Assembly: GCF_002068095.1 (NCBI RefSeq)
Contig: NZ_LWIG01000014.1
Location: 420,200 to 484,199, forward strand
DNA: 64,000 bases
Direction of reading: 5' to 3'
Source: Bradyrhizobium sacchari
Lineage (GTDB): Bacteria; Pseudomonadota; Alphaproteobacteria; Rhizobiales; Xanthobacteraceae
Below, piece after piece: positions 7,553-17,524 of the stretch (the first letter of the stretch is position 1; every line of letters begins with the position of its first letter). Below the pieces are notes generated by a model that saw only the letters and a program-made list of their open reading frames with translations, searched no databases and was not told the DNA's origin. The translations under genes and the position numbers were made by a program.

Positions 7553-8545
7553 ATGCCGACGGCATTCCGCGCCGCCATGGCGGTCATTGCGCTCTGCGTT
7601 TCAACCGTGCTCGCGAGTGCGCAATCGCTGCCCAAGGAGGTCGCCACCCGCGCCGAGATCTACCCGATCCCCTCGCTCACCCTCTCCGACCAGCAATTTT
7701 TGAGCGGCGATGCGGCCGCCGGCAAGGCGGTGACGGTTGCCGGCGAATTTCGCGTTGCCCAGGGCACCGGAAAGCTTCCGGTCGTGGTGCTGATGCATGG
7801 CTCCAGCGGTGTCGGCGCGACGACCGAGGCCTGGGTGCACGCCTTCAACGCCATGGGCATCTCGACCTTCGTGATCGACGGCTTTACCGGCCGCGGCCTG
7901 ACGGTGGTGGGGCCGAACCAGGCCCTGCTCGGCCGCCTCAATCTCATCATGGACACCTACCGCTCGCTGGAGATCCTGGCGAAGCACCCGCGCGTCGACC
8001 CCGACCGCATCGTGCTGATGGGTTTTTCACGCGGTGGCCAAGCTACGCTCTATGCGAGCCTCGAGCGCTTCAACAAGCTCTGGAACAAATCCGGCATCCA
8101 ATTCGCAGCGTACATTCCGTTCTATCCGGACTGCTCGACGACCTATGTTGGCGACACCGACGTCGCGGCGCGCCCGATCCGCATCTTCCACGGCACGCCT
8201 GACGACTATAATCCCGTGAGGAGCTGCAAGGCCTTCGTCGAGCGGCTCAAGGCCGCCGGGCGAGACGTGGCGCTGACCGAATATCCCGACAGCGCGCACG
8301 GCTTCGACAGCGGCCTGCTCGGCGTCAGCACCGTTGCGGTCTCAGCGAATGCGCAGACCGTGCGCAACTGCAAGATCAAGGAGGGCGACGCCGGTGTGTT
8401 GATGAACGGCGATACCAACGCGCCGTTCACCTATAAGGATTCCTGCGTCGAGCTCAACCCACATGTCGGCGGCAATCCGACGACCGCCGCGGAGTCGCGC
8501 AAGGCGGTGGAGGAATTTTTGCAGGCGCTGTTCAAGCTGGGGTGA
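7553..8545 (+). CDS. secreted dienelactone-hydrolase-like protein
   Basis: A 330-residue protein with a Sec signal peptide (MPTAFRAAMAVIALCVSTVL, then ASAQS). The body is an alpha/beta hydrolase with nucleophile elbow GFSRGG (Ser159), acid candidates Asp217/218 in HGTPDDYNP, and His249 in DSAHGFD. This order and spacing fits the dienelactone hydrolase branch, although DLH proper uses a Cys nucleophile, so an esterase role is equally possible. It should act in the periplasm. Start ATG 7553 follows AGGGAGGA, a strong ribosome site; the alternative at 7517 would bury the signal peptide. Confidence 0.85.
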   Translation: MPTAFRAAMAVIALCVSTVLASAQSLPKEVATRAEIYPIPSLTLSDQQFLSGDAAAGKAVTVAGEFRVAQGTGKLPVVVLMHGSSGVGATTEAWVHAFNAMGISTFVIDGFTGRGLTVVGPNQALLGRLNLIMDTYRSLEILAKHPRVDPDRIVLMGFSRGGQATLYASLERFNKLWNKSGIQFAAYIPFYPDCSTTYVGDTDVAARPIRIFHGTPDDYNPVRSCKAFVERLKAAGRDVALTEYPDSAHGFDSGLLGVSTVAVSANAQTVRNCKIKEGDAGVLMNGDTNAPFTYKDSCVELNPHVGGNPTTAAESRKAVEEFLQALFKLG

Positions 8546-8637
8546 GAAGCAGCCGGGCCTGGATGGTTCGAGACGCCTGCTTTGCGGGGTCCTCACCATG
8601 AGGGTCAAATGAGAGCCGACGTCTGCGCCGCAAATTC

Positions 8638-8722
8638 GTCATTGCGAGCGCAGCGAAGCGATCCAGAGTCTTACCGCGGCAGCAGTCTGGATTGCTCATC
8701 GCAAGAACTCCGCGCAATGACG
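8638..8722. repeat. dispersed repeat GTCATTGCGAGCGCAGCGAAG... (copy 1)
   Basis: The element begins GTCATTGCGAGCGCAGCGAA and ends with the inverse GCGCAATGAC, with an inner pair GATCCAGA / CAGTCTGGATTGC. A second copy at 12996-13080 is alike over its whole length. Repeats of this kind are common between genes in this group. It lies in the convergent gap before the beta-lactamase gene. Confidence 0.8.
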
Positions 8723-8741
8723 CGGCGCAGGCGCGACAGTG

Positions 8742-9560
8742 CTAGATCGCGCCGATCTCGGCAAGGCAAGCTTGCGTCAGCGGCATGCGCTCGCCAACGA
8801 GGCGCGGCTCCCTGCAATCCATGTTGAGCGCGAACACGGTGTGCGCCTCGCCCTTCTCGGCCCAGCCGACCATCCAGCCGAGCGAAGGCTCACCGCGCTC
8901 GGCCCCCAGCAGGCCGGACTTGGCGCGGATGACGCTGTCGCCGACCTTGGTCACCGGCAGGATGTCGGCAACGAGGTCCTGGCTGCGCTTGGAAATCGGC
9001 AGCGCGCGGCGGCGCAGCCGGTCGACGAAATCGATCTGCTCGATCGGATCGATGCGTAAATTCCCGGTGAGCCAGAACTGGTCGATGCCGCCGCCGATGT
9101 CGCGATTGCCGTAGTCGAACTCGTCGACATATTTCTGCATGCGCGCCTCGCCGATGCGGCGCGCGATCTCCTGATAGACCGGAACCGCACTCACGAGAAT
9201 CGCGCTGCGCAGCGTGTGGTCCTTGTTCCAGGCCTCGATCGGCCGCTTCACGCCGTCCCAGGGAAATACATCCTTGTCGGGATCGGCGACGACACCCGTC
9301 TCCAGCGCGATCAGCGAGTTCGGAATCTTGAAGGTCGAGGCAGGCAGCTTCCCCTCGCCCGAGCGCTCCTTGTCGCTGGCGACGATCAGGTACTCCTCGA
9401 CCTTGTAGCCGACGAAGGTGCCTGACGTGCCGAGATCGGTGAAGCGCTTGGCAAGGCTGTCGCGAATCTCGTTGCGCGGCGGCGCGACATGAGCGAACGC
9501 GCGCTGCGGCAGGATCGCGGTTGCGGCGAGAAGGCCGAGGGTGGAACGGCGGGTGAGCAA
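8742..9560 (-). CDS. class D (OXA-type) beta-lactamase with a Tat-like signal
   Basis: The 272-residue product has all class D active-site motifs at the expected spacing: S75-T-F-K78, S124-A-V, Y150-G-N, W163 in FWL, and K214-S-G. It should hydrolyse beta-lactams in the periplasm; Lys78 is the residue that is carboxylated in this class. The N-terminus has TRRSTLGLL followed by ATAILPQRAFA, a twin-arginine-type signal. The start is a TTG at 9560 with ACGGA about ten bases upstream; no in-frame ATG gives a complete signal. No regulator is adjacent. Family assignment is firm, the substrate range is not readable. Confidence 0.9.
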   Translation of the reverse strand: MLTRRSTLGLLAATAILPQRAFAHVAPPRNEIRDSLAKRFTDLGTSGTFVGYKVEEYLIVASDKERSGEGKLPASTFKIPNSLIALETGVVADPDKDVFPWDGVKRPIEAWNKDHTLRSAILVSAVPVYQEIARRIGEARMQKYVDEFDYGNRDIGGGIDQFWLTGNLRIDPIEQIDFVDRLRRRALPISKRSQDLVADILPVTKVGDSVIRAKSGLLGAERGEPSLGWMVGWAEKGEAHTVFALNMDCREPRLVGERMPLTQACLAEIGAI

Positions 9561-9639
9561 GGCAATGTCCGTCGAATGATGAAAGTGGCAGCGACCATGC
9601 AGCCGCTACGTGGTGAAACGATGACAGGTCACATCTTCA

Positions 9640-9684
9640 GCATGATCTATTCGGAAAACCGCTGCACACTTTTCCGGATCATGC
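9640..9684. repeat. GCATGATC / GATCATGC palindromic repeat (short copy)
   Basis: GCATGATCTATTCGGAAAAC and CACTTTTCCGGATCATGC form one long hairpin. It is the same core as at 1749-1788 and 30164-30210, here without the AAAGCGCGATGA half. It lies between the beta-lactamase start and the end of the FlhB-like gene. Confidence 0.8.
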
Positions 9685-9685
9685 T

Positions 9686-9949
9686 CTACCGCCCGCGGCC
9701 CGACAGCCGCAGCACGAACACCAGCACTTCGGCGACGGCCTTGTAGAGGTCCGGCGGGATCTCGTCGCCGAGCTCGACCTTGGAGAGCGCGCCCGCGAGG
9801 ATCTCGTTCTCCTCGATTGGGATGTCGTTGGCTTTCGCGATCTCGACGATCTTTTCGCCGATCGTGCCCTTGCCCTTGGCGACCACGACGGGCGCCCCAG
9901 AGCCCTTCTCGTAATGCAGCGCGATCGCGAGCTTGGAGGGATCGCTCAT
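9686..9949 (-). CDS. FlhB-like C-terminal domain protein (type III export switch domain, stand-alone)
   Basis: An 87-residue protein equal to the cytosolic C-terminal piece of FlhB/EscU/YscU export switch proteins: KLAIALHYEKGSGAP, VVAKGKGTIGEKIVEIA, then EIPPDLYKAVAEVLVFV at the end. In full FlhB this domain follows an NPTH self-cleavage site and four membrane helices; both are absent here. The domain sets the change of export substrates together with FliK. The gene's start overlaps the fliK stop by four bases (ATGA), so the two are translationally coupled, which supports a joint role. Whether it serves flagellar export or another system is unknown. Confidence 0.8.
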   Translation of the reverse strand: MSDPSKLAIALHYEKGSGAPVVVAKGKGTIGEKIVEIAKANDIPIEENEILAGALSKVELGDEIPPDLYKAVAEVLVFVLRLSGRGR

Positions 9950-11568
9950 GTGGCACGATCCAGGAAGTGGCCGGCGCGGGCCGGCGCCGGCTGCGGCGGC
10001 GTGCCGTCGCGCACGACGATATCGCCGGGCTTGAGTTCGGCCCTGGTCATGGCCTGGCTGAGCTCACCGATCCCGGCGCGGAGTAGCTGCGCGGTCGACG
10101 CGCGCTCCGCCCACATCCGCACGAAGGTCTTGTCGCCGTTCAGCGTGATCAGCGCGTGCACCGGGCCTGCCGGCTCGACATTGAGCGTGAAGCGCGCGCG
10201 CCAGGCGCGCTTGGCGGGATCGGCTGATTCATTGCCGCCATCGCGCGAGATCTCGAACTGGGCCATCGCGGTGCCCTGCGGCGTCGCGAAGGGAATCTCG
10301 AAATTCCACTGCGGCACGGCCGGATCGACGCGGTGACCAGAGGCATCCGCGCGATCGGGGAGCGAGGCGACCTGCAACAGCGTCTGCCGCGCGATCGCGG
10401 CATCGGTGTCACCGAGCAGGCGATGCACTGTTGCGGAGAGCGGCGTATCCGGCGCGAGCGACGGCGCGGCGATGGCCTGCGGCGCCGGCAATGCGCCCCG
10501 AAACGGAGGTGGTGTGGTCGCGTGCGCGGCGGCCTCGAATACATGACCGTCAGGCACGGCCTTGTTGGAGCCCGGCACATTGCCAAGCATGCGCGGCAGG
10601 TTTTGCGTGGCCTCCTGCAGCAGGCTCGCGGCAAGGCCTGCGGACATGGTGCGCGACACCGGGGCTTGCGGATTGCCGCCCGCGGCCTCCGCCAGCACGG
10701 CGGCGGCAAGCGCGGCGCCACGTGGCGATTGCATCGGTCGAGCCACGTCCGCATCCGGCGACGCCGCCTGAGCAGCCTCGCCCGCCACTTGAAGCGCGGA
10801 AGCTGCGGTCGGCGTCGTGGCCGCAGCACGCGTCGGCAGCGACACGGCTTGCGCCGGCGCCTGCGGCACGCCGGTCTCGAGCGTGGCCAGTGTCTGGCGC
10901 AGCACCAGCAGCGCGGCCTTCAAGTCCGGCGTCGCGCCAGGAGAAGGCGCTGTGCCTGCGGCCAATGACGCTTCGAGAAACAGCCCGGACTTCTGGAATG
11001 CGGATTCGATATCGCCGCCATCGAGCGCGGTGTTGAGCGGCGTCTGCTGCGCCAGCACATCCAGCACCGCCTGCTTCAGCCCTGCGGGCAGATCGCTGCC
11101 GGTGACGACGGAGGCCAGATTGGCGAACAGCGGCGCCTGGCCGCCCTGTTTTGTCACCGCCTCGGCCGAAGCCACGGTGACGGCGACCTGTTCCGATGGC
11201 GTCAGCGTGTTGCGTGCCGCGCTCGCGGACGGCGCAAGCGGGGGGCTGTCCACGAGAGATGTCGCGCGCGGTGTCAGCGTGACCTGATCGGCAGTCGCCT
11301 CGCCTGCCCCGTTCATGACGGCAAGCCGGATGATGCCGTCGTCCTGCGAGACCGCGAGCTGGAGGTTTTGCCCAGGGGTCAGCGCCACCTCGGACATCAC
11401 GTCCATCGACAAATTGGCGATCGCGATCCGCACCAGATTGTCGGCCATCACGCTGACCACCCTGGCATCGACGACGCTGCCGGCCTGAAGCACGAGATCG
11501 GGCGTCGTCGCATCAGCCACGGGGCTGGCGGCACTGACGGGAACGATCGAGCTTATCGGCGTCGGCAT
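9946..11568 (-). CDS. fliK: FliK-type flagellar hook-length control protein
   Basis: The 540-residue product has a long, Ala/Pro/Thr-rich low-complexity middle (about residues 110-370). A C-terminal domain of the FliK type follows: WNFEIPFATPQGTAMAQFEI, RARFTLNVEPAGPVHALITL, then WAERASTAQLLRAGIGELSQ. FliK acts as a secreted ruler and tells FlhB to switch export from hook to filament proteins. The N-terminal 90 residues form a compact domain with VVDARVVSVMADNLVRIAI. No other flagellar gene is in the window except the coupled FlhB-like gene downstream. The start is ATG 11568. Confidence 0.8.
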   Translation of the reverse strand: MPTPISSIVPVSAASPVADATTPDLVLQAGSVVDARVVSVMADNLVRIAIANLSMDVMSEVALTPGQNLQLAVSQDDGIIRLAVMNGAGEATADQVTLTPRATSLVDSPPLAPSASAARNTLTPSEQVAVTVASAEAVTKQGGQAPLFANLASVVTGSDLPAGLKQAVLDVLAQQTPLNTALDGGDIESAFQKSGLFLEASLAAGTAPSPGATPDLKAALLVLRQTLATLETGVPQAPAQAVSLPTRAAATTPTAASALQVAGEAAQAASPDADVARPMQSPRGAALAAAVLAEAAGGNPQAPVSRTMSAGLAASLLQEATQNLPRMLGNVPGSNKAVPDGHVFEAAAHATTPPPFRGALPAPQAIAAPSLAPDTPLSATVHRLLGDTDAAIARQTLLQVASLPDRADASGHRVDPAVPQWNFEIPFATPQGTAMAQFEISRDGGNESADPAKRAWRARFTLNVEPAGPVHALITLNGDKTFVRMWAERASTAQLLRAGIGELSQAMTRAELKPGDIVVRDGTPPQPAPARAGHFLDRAT

Positions 11569-11623
11569 CTGAAGGGCCCGGGGAATGCTAACCCCACCCT
11601 AAGGCCCCCTCGTAAACCTCTCG

Positions 11624-12418
11624 TTAAGGACCTTGGGCCGCGGGCGGCTTCACGGCCGTCAGAACCGTCACGGCGGCCTCAAAATCCTTCAGGCGGGCGG
11701 CGCGGCGGGCGGCGGCCTCCTCGTCCACGCCCCATTTCTCCGCGTTCCAGTCCTCGTCGACATGGGCGGCGGCCCAGACCTGCTCGGCATCGCGCACGCC
11801 GTGGGCCAGCGCCAGGGCCAGCAGCGCCGAGCCGGTCAGGGTCGTGACCATGTGGAGGGCTGCGACCGACCAGGGATCGCCGGGCAACGCGGCACGTGCG
11901 GCCTTCAGCGCCTCGTCCGGCTGCTTCACATGCATGACGCCTTCGGACAGGATGAAATGCGCCCCCAGCGCCTCCGCGGCCCAGAACAGCACGGGGTCCC
12001 AGTGCGCGGCCTCGCGGGCCACCAGCCCGTCGGGATGGCCGGCGCGATAGAACAGCAGGTCGGACTCGAAGTATTTCGCGAGATCGTCGCTGACGAGCTC
12101 GACACGGTCGATGACGCCCTCGACCACGCTGTTGGCGATCCGGGTCAGCGGCATGGTGACGGGATCGATCGTCTCGCCCTGGGCCGCCCATTCGGCGGCC
12201 ACCGCATCGGCCAGTGCGCGCGCCGGGATCACCACCTGACGGCCGGAGGGCGTCCGGATCGGCTTGCCGTCGAGCGTGATGGCGAAGCCGCCTTCGGCAT
12301 CCGTGACGCTGGCCGCCTTGTAGAAGCGCTTGCGCAGCGGCGTGCGCGCGGACGCACGCGCCGATTCCCGTGGATCCGGCGGGGGCTGGCCCGCAGCGTC
12401 TTCGAACAATTCGCGCAT
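11624..12418 (-). CDS. ATP12-family F1-ATPase assembly chaperone
   Basis: The 264-residue protein matches the ATP12 family, which in mitochondria binds the F1 alpha subunit before assembly; alphaproteobacteria carry the bacterial relatives. Visible family phrases include KRFYKAASV near the N-terminus, ITLDGKPIRTPSGR, WAAQGETIDPVTMPLTRIAN, and the C-terminal AHVDEDWNAEKWG. No signal or membrane segment is present, so it acts in the cytosol. It is divergent from the small DUF3828-like gene and lies next to the RluC/RarA/Deg group, an arrangement seen in related alphaproteobacteria. Confidence 0.88.
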   Translation of the reverse strand: MRELFEDAAGQPPPDPRESARASARTPLRKRFYKAASVTDAEGGFAITLDGKPIRTPSGRQVVIPARALADAVAAEWAAQGETIDPVTMPLTRIANSVVEGVIDRVELVSDDLAKYFESDLLFYRAGHPDGLVAREAAHWDPVLFWAAEALGAHFILSEGVMHVKQPDEALKAARAALPGDPWSVAALHMVTTLTGSALLALALAHGVRDAEQVWAAAHVDEDWNAEKWGVDEEAAARRAARLKDFEAAVTVLTAVKPPAAQGP

Positions 12419-12519
12419 GTGAGTTTTCGGTCCCGGTCGCTGAGTGCTAGGCTTTCAAGATAAGCGTTCTAGGACTTGTTTTAAGCCAGGACTTGCGGCC
12501 GATAAAGCGAGCGGCAGGC

Positions 12520-12966
12520 ATGAGGGAACTTGCGGGCATTGGGGCCTTGTTGGCTGGAATTTGGCTGGCCGCGGCCGAGGCCGGCTTCCGAACCCCGGAA
12601 TCGCTGGTCCGCAACGTCTATGCCCATTACGGCGAAGGCGCGCCGGAGCTGTCGAAAGGCCTGCCGCGCGACGCCGTGACCGCCCGCCAGTTCTTCGATC
12701 CGCCCCTGCGCAGGGCCTGGAGCGCGCCGAGGATCGAGCCCTACGATTTCCTGGTGCAGAGCCCGAGCTGGAAGCTCGGCCCGGTCGCAATCGCGGTCGT
12801 GCGCCGGCAATATGACAAGACCTATGTCGCGGCGAATTTCGACAATCACGGCCGCCGGGTGGTGCTGAACTTCGTCCTGGTCAACGGACCCGAGGGTTGG
12901 CTGATCACGGACGTCGAGAGCCCGCACGACAGCTTGCGGATGTTTCTGGAGCAGTTTCGCAATTGA
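12520..12966 (+). CDS. DUF3828-like secreted hypothetical protein
   Basis: From ATG 12520 the product has 148 residues: a short hydrophobic leader (GIGALLAGIWLAAAEA), then a compact domain with ESLVRNVYAHYGEG, FFDPPLRRAW, and late strands VVLNFVLVNGPEGWLITDV. This order resembles DUF3828 proteins, a small alpha+beta fold of unknown function found exported in many bacteria. The leader suggests export, though its cleavage site is not clear. GAGCGG lies before the ATG; a TTG at 12493 would extend the frame but has no better site. The gene is followed by a dispersed repeat. Confidence 0.6.
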   Translation: MRELAGIGALLAGIWLAAAEAGFRTPESLVRNVYAHYGEGAPELSKGLPRDAVTARQFFDPPLRRAWSAPRIEPYDFLVQSPSWKLGPVAIAVVRRQYDKTYVAANFDNHGRRVVLNFVLVNGPEGWLITDVESPHDSLRMFLEQFRN

Positions 12967-12995
12967 GCGCCGCCAGCCACTGCTGTCTCCGCACC

Positions 12996-13080
12996 GTCAT
13001 TGCGAGCGCAGCGAAGCAATCCAGAATCTTGCCGCGGAGGCAGTCTGGATTGCTTCGTCGCAAGAGCTCCTCGCAATGAC
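12996..13080. repeat. dispersed repeat GTCATTGCGAGCGCAGCGAAG... (copy 2)
   Basis: Same element as at 8638-8722: GTCATTGCGAGCGCAGCGAA at one end, CTCGCAATGAC at the other, and the inner pair AATCCAGA / CAGTCTGGATTGC. It lies in the convergent gap between the DUF3828-like gene and the pseudouridine synthase gene. Confidence 0.8.
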
Positions 13081-13103
13081 CGGGCTAGCAGCGGAGTTCA
13101 GCC

Positions 13104-14354
13104 CTATTCTTCCGGCGCGTTCTCGATCGGGTCGAACCGGCTCGCATCCAGCCCGAGCAGATTCCACGACTGCTGCATGTGCGGCGGCAGCGGCGCGGTG
13201 GCGTCGATCACGCCGCCACGCGGATGCGGAATGACGATGCGGCGCGCGAGCAGGTGCAGACGGTTCTGCAGGCCGCCCGGCAGCTCCCAGTTCTCGATGT
13301 TGAAATATTTGGGGTCGCCGATGATGGGATGGCCGATATGGGCCATGTGGGCACGGAGCTGATGGGTACGGCCGGTCACCGGCTTCAGCGAAACCCAGGT
13401 CAGCTTGTTGCCGGCGGTCTCGACCACCGCGTAATAGGTCACCGCGTGGCTGGCGCCCTCGTCGCCATGCTGGGCGATGCGCATGATAGTGTCGTCCTCG
13501 CTCTCCTCTTTCGCAAGGAAAGTCGAGATGCGGCCCTGCTTCGGCTTCGGCAGGCCCGGCACCAGCGCCCAATAGACCTTGCGCGCCGAGCGCGAGCGGA
13601 ATGCGCCGGTCAGATGCGAGGCGGCAAAGCGCGTCTTGGCGATCAGGAGACAGCCCGAGGTCTCGCGATCGATGCGGTGCACGAGGCGCGGCTTCTGGCC
13701 CTTGGCATCGCGCATCACCTCCAGCATCTGGTCGATGTGCCGCGTCATGCCCGAACCGCCCTGCACGGCAAGGCCGGCCGGCTTGTTCAGCACGAGGACG
13801 TCGTCGTCCTCCCAGATCGTCATCTCCTTCAGCGCCTTGAGCGTCTTCTGCGCCGCCTCCGAGAGCTCGCCGACCGCCTTCGGCGTGTCGAGCTTCAGCG
13901 GCGGAATGCGGACGCTCTGCCCTTCCTCCAGGCGGTCCTTGCTGTCGACGCGCTTGCCGTCGACGCGCAGCTCGCCTTTGCGGACGACGCGCTGGATATG
14001 GGAGAACGACAGGCCGGGAAAGCGCGCCTCGAGGAAGCGGTCGACGCGCATGTTGTTCTCGTCGGCCGTGACGACGACGCTCTGCACCTTGGTCGGCAGC
14101 AGCGCCTCGACCGGCTTCTCCCGTTCCGGCCTGTCGTCGGCGGCTTTGGACGGCCGCCGCTCGGCGCGGTCGGGGCCGCGCCGCTCGGCACGCTCTCCGG
14201 CAAAGCGCGGCGGTTTACCGCCGGGTTTGCTGCCGGGCTTGCTGCCCGGACGGGGCCCGGCCTTCTTCGCGCTGCGCGCCTGATGCGGGCGTGCGTCGTC
14301 GCGCTCGTCACGCGAACGGGGCTTTGGATTCATTCTCTTGATGCGGCGGCTCAT
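13104..14354 (-). CDS. RluC/RluD-type 23S rRNA pseudouridine synthase
   Basis: The 416-residue protein converts selected uridines in RNA to pseudouridine. An S4 RNA-binding domain lies at about residues 100-150 (MRVDRFLEARFPGLSFSHIQ). The catalytic domain follows, with the signature HRIDRETSGCLL where Asp229 is the nucleophile, and GRTHQLRAHMAHIGHPIIGD near the C-terminus. The first 85 residues are a very basic, low-complexity extension rich in Arg, Lys, Pro and Gly (PGSKPGSKPGGKPPR), probably unstructured and RNA-contacting. Its start is 52 bases downstream of the rarA stop, so both may share a transcript. Target sites cannot be told from sequence. Confidence 0.9.
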   Translation of the reverse strand: MSRRIKRMNPKPRSRDERDDARPHQARSAKKAGPRPGSKPGSKPGGKPPRFAGERAERRGPDRAERRPSKAADDRPEREKPVEALLPTKVQSVVVTADENNMRVDRFLEARFPGLSFSHIQRVVRKGELRVDGKRVDSKDRLEEGQSVRIPPLKLDTPKAVGELSEAAQKTLKALKEMTIWEDDDVLVLNKPAGLAVQGGSGMTRHIDQMLEVMRDAKGQKPRLVHRIDRETSGCLLIAKTRFAASHLTGAFRSRSARKVYWALVPGLPKPKQGRISTFLAKEESEDDTIMRIAQHGDEGASHAVTYYAVVETAGNKLTWVSLKPVTGRTHQLRAHMAHIGHPIIGDPKYFNIENWELPGGLQNRLHLLARRIVIPHPRGGVIDATAPLPPHMQQSWNLLGLDASRFDPIENAPEE

Positions 14355-14406
14355 GAACGCCTGCGTACCCTAAAAGCGGCCTTCCGTCACGACGAAATGG
14401 CCGCCT

Positions 14407-15740
14407 CTAGCGCGAGCCGCCCCGCTCCTTGCGCAGCTTGGCCCAGTAATCCAGCCGCTTGCGGATCTCCCGTTCGAAGCCGCGTTCGGGAGGATCGTAG
14501 AACGTCTGGCGGCCCAGGGCTTCCGGGAAGTAGTCCTGCCCCGAAAAGGCATCCGGCGCGTCGTGGTCGTATTCGTAAGCCGCGCCATAGCCTTCCGACT
14601 TCATCAGCTTGGTCGGCGAGTTCAAAATGTGTTTTGGCGGCAGCAGCGAGCCGGCCTGCTTTGCGACCTGCATCGCCGTGCCGAAGGCGGTATAGACCGC
14701 ATTCGATTTCGGCGCGGTGGCGAGATAGACCACGGCCTGTGCAATGGCGAGCTCGCCCTCGGGATGGCCGAGGAAATCGAAGGCATCCTTGGCCGCATTG
14801 GCGATGACGAGCGCCTGCGGATCGGCAAGGCCGATGTCCTCGACCGCCATGCGCACGACGCGGCGGGCCAGGAACAGCGGGTCCTCGCCGGCATCGAGCA
14901 TGCGCGCAAGGTAATAGAGCGCTGCATCGGGATCGGAGCCGCGCACCGATTTATGCAGCGCCGAGATCAGATTGTAGTGGCCGTCGGCCGACTTGTCGTA
15001 GATCGGCGCACGGCGCTGCAGGATGTCCTGCAACTGCGCCGCATTGAAAATCTCGTCTGCTCGCGCCGAACGCCAGACCTCTTCGGCGAGTGTCAGCGAC
15101 GCGCGGCCATCACCATCGGCCATGCGCACCAGCACCGCCCTCGCCTCCGCATCGAGCGGCAGCTTCCTGCCTTCGACCGCCTCGGCATGTGCGAACAGCT
15201 TTTCGATCGCGGCGGCGTCAAGCGAGCGAAACACCAGCACGCGCGCGCGGGACAAAAGCGCCGCGTTGAGCTCGAAGGACGGGTTTTCGGTGGTAGCGCC
15301 GACCATCACCACCGTACCGTCTTCCATCACGGGAAGAAACGAGTCCTGCTGGGCGCGGTTGAATCTGTGCACCTCGTCGACGAACAGCAGCGTGCCCTTG
15401 CCCATCTCGCGGCGGGCGCGCGCGGCATCGAACGCCTTCTTCAGGTCGGCGACGCCGGAGAACACCGCGGAGATCTGCTCGAAATGCAGATCGGTGGCGT
15501 CCGCCAGCAGCCGCGCCACCGTGGTCTTGCCGGTGCCAGGCGGACCCCAGAACACCAGCGAGCCCAATGTGCGCGTCTCCAGCATGCGCGTCAGCGCGCC
15601 GTCGGGGCCGAGGATGTGATCCTGGCCGACGACCTCCGACAGCGTGCGCGGGCGCAAGCGATCCGGCAGCGGATGCGGAGCCTCGTGATCGAGCCCCGCC
15701 GCGGCGAAGAGAGTTGGCGTCTCCCGTGGTCGCTTCGGAC

Positions 15741-15744
<4 letters not shown>
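14407..15744 (-). CDS. rarA: replication-associated recombination protein RarA (MgsA), AAA+ ATPase
   Basis: A 445-residue AAA+ ATPase related to clamp loaders, which acts at stalled replication forks. Walker A is GPPGTGKTT (about residues 67-75), Walker B is FVDEVHRFN, and sensor 1 lies in GATTENPSFELN. The C-terminal tetramerisation region holds ALHKSVRGSDPDAALYYLAR and ILNSPTKLMKSEGYG, which are typical of RarA/WRNIP1. The ATG overlaps the stop of the protease gene by four bases, showing translational coupling. Together with the downstream pseudouridine synthase these three genes look like one transcription unit. Confidence 0.93.
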
Positions 15745-17147
<1,403 letters not shown>

Positions 17148-17173
17148 TCCTACCTCTTGGAAAAGACGTCGGA

Positions 17174-17202
17174 ATATAGGCGCGTTCGCCCCCCAATAGA
17201 AG
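17174..17202 (-). promoter_or_regulatory. candidate promoter of the Deg protease operon
   Basis: Read on the minus strand, CTTCTA (197-202 in the 17,000s) and CTATAT (174-179) are separated by 17 bases. The -10 box is a perfect match to the alphaproteobacterial pattern CTTGAC-N17-CTATAT and the -35 is a weak one. It would place the transcript start about 20 bases before the ribosome site. Confidence 0.4.
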
Positions 17203-17432
17203 GGCGCGAAGCGGCAATATTGGCCCCCTCCCCGGTGTGTCCGGAATGCAAATGGACCTTGCGAATCGGCAATTTGCCCGGGCGACGGATTGGCATGATG
17301 CGCGTCATCTAGCATGTTGATGAGAAGCGGATTCGGTTGCGGCGAATTTGCATCAGTGGGAACCTACGCAACCGGGCGCAGCGTCGCGGGGCAGTCATCG
17401 ATCATACCTAGGCTCTCCGTTCGCGACTTGAG

Positions 17433-17500
17433 GAAGTGACCTAGGGCAGTGACTTAGGCAGTGACTTGGTGAAGTGATTTGGGGAAGTGACTTGGGGAAG
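17433..17500. repeat. short tandem repeat, AGTGACTTGGGGA-like, five units
   Basis: AGTGA occurs at 17435, 17448, 17460, 17473 and 17486, so units are 12 to 13 bases long, each followed by a T/G-rich part (CCTAGGG, CTTAGG, CTTGGTG, TTTGGGG, CTTGGGG). The array ends 24 bases before the porin start and just ahead of its ribosome site, inside the likely leader. It could affect translation or arise by slippage. Confidence 0.7.
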
Positions 17501-17524
17501 CTCGTCAAACGATGGAGGCGTAAC

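Noticed and set aside
9914..11287. Several plus-strand frames opposite fliK
   Set aside because: They reflect the Ala/Pro/Arg-biased, GC-rich middle of fliK; none has a start context or protein-like pattern.
17433..17500. Possible CRISPR array
   Set aside because: Units are 12-13 bases without unique spacers and there are no cas genes.
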